Part shown: positions 60,808 to 64,000 of the stretch, one piece after another
How positions within the stretch are numbered: the stretch's first letter is position 1
How the letters are laid out: the number at the start of each line of letters is the position of its first letter
Source of the DNA: Pelagerythrobacter marinus
GTDB lineage: Bacteria > Pseudomonadota > Alphaproteobacteria > Sphingomonadales > Sphingomonadaceae
DNA length: 64,000 nucleotides
Assembly (NCBI RefSeq): GCF_009827515.1
Contig: NZ_WTYO01000003.1
Location: 1-64,000 of the forward strand
Direction of reading: 5' to 3'
Position numbers and translations under genes: made by a program
Notes under the pieces: model-generated
What the model was told of the DNA's origin: nothing
What the model saw: only the letters and a program-made list of their open reading frames with translations
Database searches by the model: none

Positions 60808-63042
60808 CTAGAAGCGCAAACTAGCTCCTCCTACGAATCGGCGTGGCGCACCCGGTCTCAGGCCGGTTGGCTGGCGTGCGACAGCATAGGTTTCGTCGAG
60901 CAGATTATCGATACGCGCGAAAAGTGATACCTCGTCGGTGACGGCAAATCGTCCAGCAAGATCAAAAATGATTCTGTCGTCCACCCGCTCGGCAACCGGA
61001 ATGGGGCCGCTGCCGGCTTCGGTTCGCACCTTTGATACATAGTTGGCACTTAACGTCATGGATGCAGGACCGTAGACAACGCCCATCTCGGCATACAGCT
61101 GATGGCGGGCGAGATACGGCAGGGCATCGCCGGCGGAAACCGAACCAAAAAATTCGCTCTCAAAATTGCTGTCAAACTGTGCGTCGGTAAAGGTGTACGC
61201 AATTGAGATGGGAAATGAAATCGCCTCGCCAATCGTCGGTGTCGCCGAGGCGGAGAGCTCAACACCTTTGGCGGTAACGGCACCACCATTGAACTGATCG
61301 CCAATGTCTCCCACGCTGCACCCGACCGACTGCGTGCAATTTCCGAGCAGGTTGGAATAATCGGAGTAGAACGCGATTGCAGAGGCGCTTACCAGATTGT
61401 TTTGGAACCTGGCGCCAGCTTCGTAATTCCAGCTTTTTTCCGCGCGGGCGTCCGGATTGCCCGGGCCGGGAGGGGAGAAGCCGCGTGACACTCCCGCAAG
61501 CAGACGAACATCCCCGAAGTCGTATGTGACACCGAGAGCTGGGAGCCATTCATCGATGTTCGTTTTGCGCGTGCGTGTCGGACCGGCCAATCGCTCGGGA
61601 TCGTCCCTTTCATAGTCCAGCCTGGTCAACGTGATGCCTTCGTAACGAATGCCAGGTGTGAGTGTGAGCCTTCCAAACTCAATCCTGTCCTCGAGGTAGA
61701 AGGCGATGGCATCAGCTTTGGCCTCGCGATTGGCCTGCTCTCCGAGCGCCGTCTGACGGACAAAAACAAGATCGCCGGCTGTTTGCGTATAAAAGTCCTC
61801 ATTCTGCAAGCGGTCCTCTTCATCCTCATGGACGCGCGCCGATACGGTGAGATTGTGGCGAACCCCTCCGGCTTCGAAAGGCTTTTCCAGCGACACCTGT
61901 ACCCCCTGACTGCGGTACACGCGATTGTTGTTACGGACCCGAAGCGCTCCCGCGGCGCTGTCCGCTCCACGAAGAATGGCCAAGGCTTCAGGGTTTGCAT
62001 CAGGATCATCAAACACGGGCTGAATGGCCTCAAAGCGGCCATCGGCATCGAAGTCGATATCCTGCAATTTCGACCAGCTTCGAGCGAAATCGTTGCGGTA
62101 AAGCGTCGCGGTGATCTTCGTATCATCGATCAGGCGGAGACTGCCTGTTATCCGGTATTGGTCATGCTCACCGGTAAAGCGGTCGCGTTGGCTTGCCGCA
62201 TAACGTCGATAAGGGTCGGCGGCAAAGTCTGTATCAACAAGCCCGAGATAGGTCTCGTTCGCGTCCAGCTCGGATCTTCCATAGACAAGCTCGAGGCGAG
62301 CGTCGGTGGGCGCGTCAGGGCTTGAATGCACGGCAAACCGCCCGCGGTAATCCTGACGATCAAAGCCGGTGTCGGCATTCGGGAACCCGTCAATCGTCTT
62401 GAACCCGTCGCTCCCCTGCTGAAAGGTCTCGAGCAGCGCACCCACATTATCTGTCTCGCCACCGACCCAGCCATGTCCCTGGTAGTAGCCGCGCGATCCG
62501 TATTGGCCTGAAGCCGAACCGGCGAAGCCCGCGACGGGGATCGGCGTCGAGCGAAAGTTCACGGCCCCGCCGATCGTGCGAGGTCCGTAAGCCACAGCCC
62601 TAGTTCCCTTGACGACTTCGACAGCCGCCATTCGGCCAACCGCCGGAAAATAGTAGGCTGCGGGGGCCGCGTAGGGGGCTGGCGCAATGAGCACCCCGTC
62701 TTCCATCAGCGTGATATTGCTCGAACGTTCCACCGGAGTACCGCGCAATCCGATATTGGGAAAAAGTCCGAACCCGTCCTCTTCTTGAAGATTGACCCCC
62801 GGCACCTGCCGCAAGACCCTATTGACGTCGCCATACTCAAATTCGCGAAGGTCCTCGGGGCCGACAATGTCCGCCGACCCGGCGACGTCGCCCTCATCAA
62901 CTCGCCCGCCGGTGACGATGATCGATTCGGATTGCGGAGGCATGCCGCCCTGCGCGCCTGAACCGCTTTTGGCATCAACCGACTGCGCGACCGCCGGACT
63001 GGAGAGCGCCAATGCCAGAAGAGAGACAGTTGCACGGTACAT
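60808..63042 (-). CDS. FecA-like TonB-dependent receptor
   Basis: An outer-membrane receptor of 744 residues for a ferric chelate. Signal peptide MYRATVSLLALALSSPAVAQ, TonB-box-like ESIIVTGGRVDEG, plug domain with RVLRQVPGVNLQEEDGFGLF and LMEDGVLIAPAPYAAPAAYY, VVKGTRAVAYGPRTIGGAVN, and a barrel ending in RRFVGGASLRF with the C-terminal Phe. The plug sequence follows FecA-type ferric-citrate receptors. AAAGGA lies before the ATG at 63042. Its promoter region shares TCGCAATAGCGA with that of FTR1, which would carry iron across the inner membrane. Confidence 0.92.
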   Translation of the reverse strand: MYRATVSLLALALSSPAVAQSVDAKSGSGAQGGMPPQSESIIVTGGRVDEGDVAGSADIVGPEDLREFEYGDVNRVLRQVPGVNLQEEDGFGLFPNIGLRGTPVERSSNITLMEDGVLIAPAPYAAPAAYYFPAVGRMAAVEVVKGTRAVAYGPRTIGGAVNFRSTPIPVAGFAGSASGQYGSRGYYQGHGWVGGETDNVGALLETFQQGSDGFKTIDGFPNADTGFDRQDYRGRFAVHSSPDAPTDARLELVYGRSELDANETYLGLVDTDFAADPYRRYAASQRDRFTGEHDQYRITGSLRLIDDTKITATLYRNDFARSWSKLQDIDFDADGRFEAIQPVFDDPDANPEALAILRGADSAAGALRVRNNNRVYRSQGVQVSLEKPFEAGGVRHNLTVSARVHEDEEDRLQNEDFYTQTAGDLVFVRQTALGEQANREAKADAIAFYLEDRIEFGRLTLTPGIRYEGITLTRLDYERDDPERLAGPTRTRKTNIDEWLPALGVTYDFGDVRLLAGVSRGFSPPGPGNPDARAEKSWNYEAGARFQNNLVSASAIAFYSDYSNLLGNCTQSVGCSVGDIGDQFNGGAVTAKGVELSASATPTIGEAISFPISIAYTFTDAQFDSNFESEFFGSVSAGDALPYLARHQLYAEMGVVYGPASMTLSANYVSKVRTEAGSGPIPVAERVDDRIIFDLAGRFAVTDEVSLFARIDNLLDETYAVARQPTGLRPGAPRRFVGGASLRF

Positions 63043-63083
63043 ATTCAATCCTTTCAAATCCGTTCGACGCCCTAATAACCATT

Positions 63084-63108
63084 CTGCTATTGATTCGCAA
63101 TAGCGATA
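63084..63108 (-). promoter_or_regulatory. candidate iron-regulator site before the TonB receptor
   Basis: CTGCTATTGATTCGCAATAGCGATA (about 63084-63108): CTATTG-att-CGCAATAG is a near-perfect dyad and contains the TCGCAATAGCGA 12-mer also present at 54898-54909. Confidence 0.5.
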
Positions 63109-63183
63109 TATGCCGATGTCCTGCGTTTGCGAGGAGGCGAAAGGTGGGTGCTAGAGACTTGGCGGGACGCTCAAACAGCTACC

Positions 63184-64000
63184 TCACCGAGAAGAGTGAT
63201 GAGGCGGAACCAGGTCGGTGTTGCAATCGTGCGCTTTGCAAGCCTCGAGCGTCGCATGCGCAATTTCGAACCGCTGAGCGAGTTGCTCTTTCACGGACAT
63301 TTTTAAGGTTTCAAAATCATCGAGTGATCCCGACGAGAGAACAATGTGCGTTTCGAGAGCGCGATGGTGTTCGCCGAGATTCCAAATATGGACGTGGTGC
63401 ACGCTTTCGATGCCTTGCTGGCTTTCAAGAAAGGCGACGATCCGGTCGAATTCCAGCTCGTCGGGAACAGCTCCCATCAATAGTCGCACAGTTCGCGGAA
63501 GAAGCGTAACACCCTGCCAGATCACATAACCTGCGATGATCAGCGTTATCACAAGGTCGGCGATGGTAAGATCGTAGAGAAGGATGAGTACGCCGGCTAC
63601 AATCACGCCAACCGATGCCAACGCGTCCGAGACGTTATGCAGGAAGGCTGCCTTCATATTGATGCTGTCATGCGCGCCGCGATAGACGATAAAGGCGGTC
63701 ACGAGATCGATGATCAGAGCGATGCCCGCCACCCAGATCACCGTCCATCCCTCGACCGGCTGCGGCTCGGCGAAACGGTTGACTGCCTCGACGATCAGAT
63801 AGAATCCGATGATGAGCAAGGTCGTCAAATTGATGAGCGCGGCGACCACTTCTCCCTGGGCGTACCCGAAGGTCATCAGCTTGTCGGCCGGACGTCGACC
63901 CATCCGGCGCGCAAACCATGCAAGGCCCAGGGAAGCCGCGTCGCTGAAATTGTGCAACGCATCCGCGATTAGTGCCAGCGAGCCCGAAACGATGCCGCCG
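63184..64000 (-). CDS. cation diffusion facilitator exporter, N-terminus beyond the window
   Basis: A CDF (CzcD/ZitB-like) exporter. The first helix is outside the window; the frame is open to base 64000 with SGSLALIADALHNFSDAASL (helix 2 metal site HxxxD), FLHNVSDALASVGVIVAGVL (helix 5 site) and a full C-terminal cytoplasmic domain (SVHHVHIWNLGEHHRALETH). This domain arrangement is typical of Zn/Co/Cd exporters. C-terminal CKAHDCNTDLVPPHHSSR is His- and Cys-bearing and may bind metal. It is on the same strand as and upstream of the TonB receptor. Confidence 0.9.
   Translation of the reverse strand, partial: GGIVSGSLALIADALHNFSDAASLGLAWFARRMGRRPADKLMTFGYAQGEVVAALINLTTLLIIGFYLIVEAVNRFAEPQPVEGWTVIWVAGIALIIDLVTAFIVYRGAHDSINMKAAFLHNVSDALASVGVIVAGVLILLYDLTIADLVITLIIAGYVIWQGVTLLPRTVRLLMGAVPDELEFDRIVAFLESQQGIESVHHVHIWNLGEHHRALETHIVLSSGSLDDFETLKMSVKEQLAQRFEIAHATLEACKAHDCNTDLVPPHHSSR

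Overview
The window is about 63% GC and reads as a stretch of an alphaproteobacterial mobile replicon, most likely from Sphingomonadales (Erythrobacter/Novosphingobium-like). This placement rests on protein-level recognition: a TraG / DUF3363 relaxase / TraF / DUF736 / DUF2840 / RepA block and CopA-CopB-DUF411-DUF305 copper cassettes. No tRNA, rRNA or CRISPR was seen.

Layout. 0-4 kb: the right end of an IS3-family element cuts into an HNH-STAND-TPR gene that looks like an inactivated anti-phage ATPase; a fused nucleotidyltransferase-HEPN protein follows tail to tail. 4-17.4 kb: a conjugation/replication backbone on the minus strand (CopG-type accessory protein, TraG coupling protein, RES-Xre toxin-antitoxin, relaxase, an IS110 element, lytic transglycosylase, DUF736, TraF peptidase, DUF2840, RepA with three iterons, HTH protein, SSB and small conserved proteins).

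17.6-37.7 kb: a copper module apparently run by one ECF sigma factor. The cassette anti-sigma / periplasmic sensor / sigma lies beside copA-copB and accessory genes on the minus strand and methyltransferase-DUF411 on the plus strand. It is followed by an APC permease / K+ channel / DUF305 / lipoprotein operon, an SDR, an MBL-rhodanese protein, a broken persulfide dioxygenase, a MerT-like protein, a peroxiredoxin and an 854-residue SDR-SPW-VKOR-like fusion. I found six copies of one promoter pattern, [GA]AGGG[GA]-N15(16)-CGTA, before the relevant transcription units. A ~95 bp palindrome-containing repeat occurs at 17.46 kb and 34.05 kb in the same orientation and brackets most of this module.

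37.8-52.9 kb: a second copper module controlled by a CueR-type MerR regulator. Four promoters with 19-bp spacers and CCTTCCMA-type dyads, plus a site before cueR itself, serve a CBS protein, an isoprenylcysteine methyltransferase-like protein, a multicopper oxidase with a one-base frameshift, DUF411, small Met-rich proteins, CusCBA, CusF and a YHS-type P1B ATPase.

52.9-64 kb: metal uptake and efflux. An FTR1 permease with a cytochrome c domain and a FecA-like TonB receptor share an upstream TCGCAATAGCGA motif. A CadR/PbrR-type MerR gene is divergent from a CDF exporter. The segment also has a truncated second copy of that regulator, a CDF remnant, a FkbH-type HAD protein and a second CDF gene cut by the window edge.
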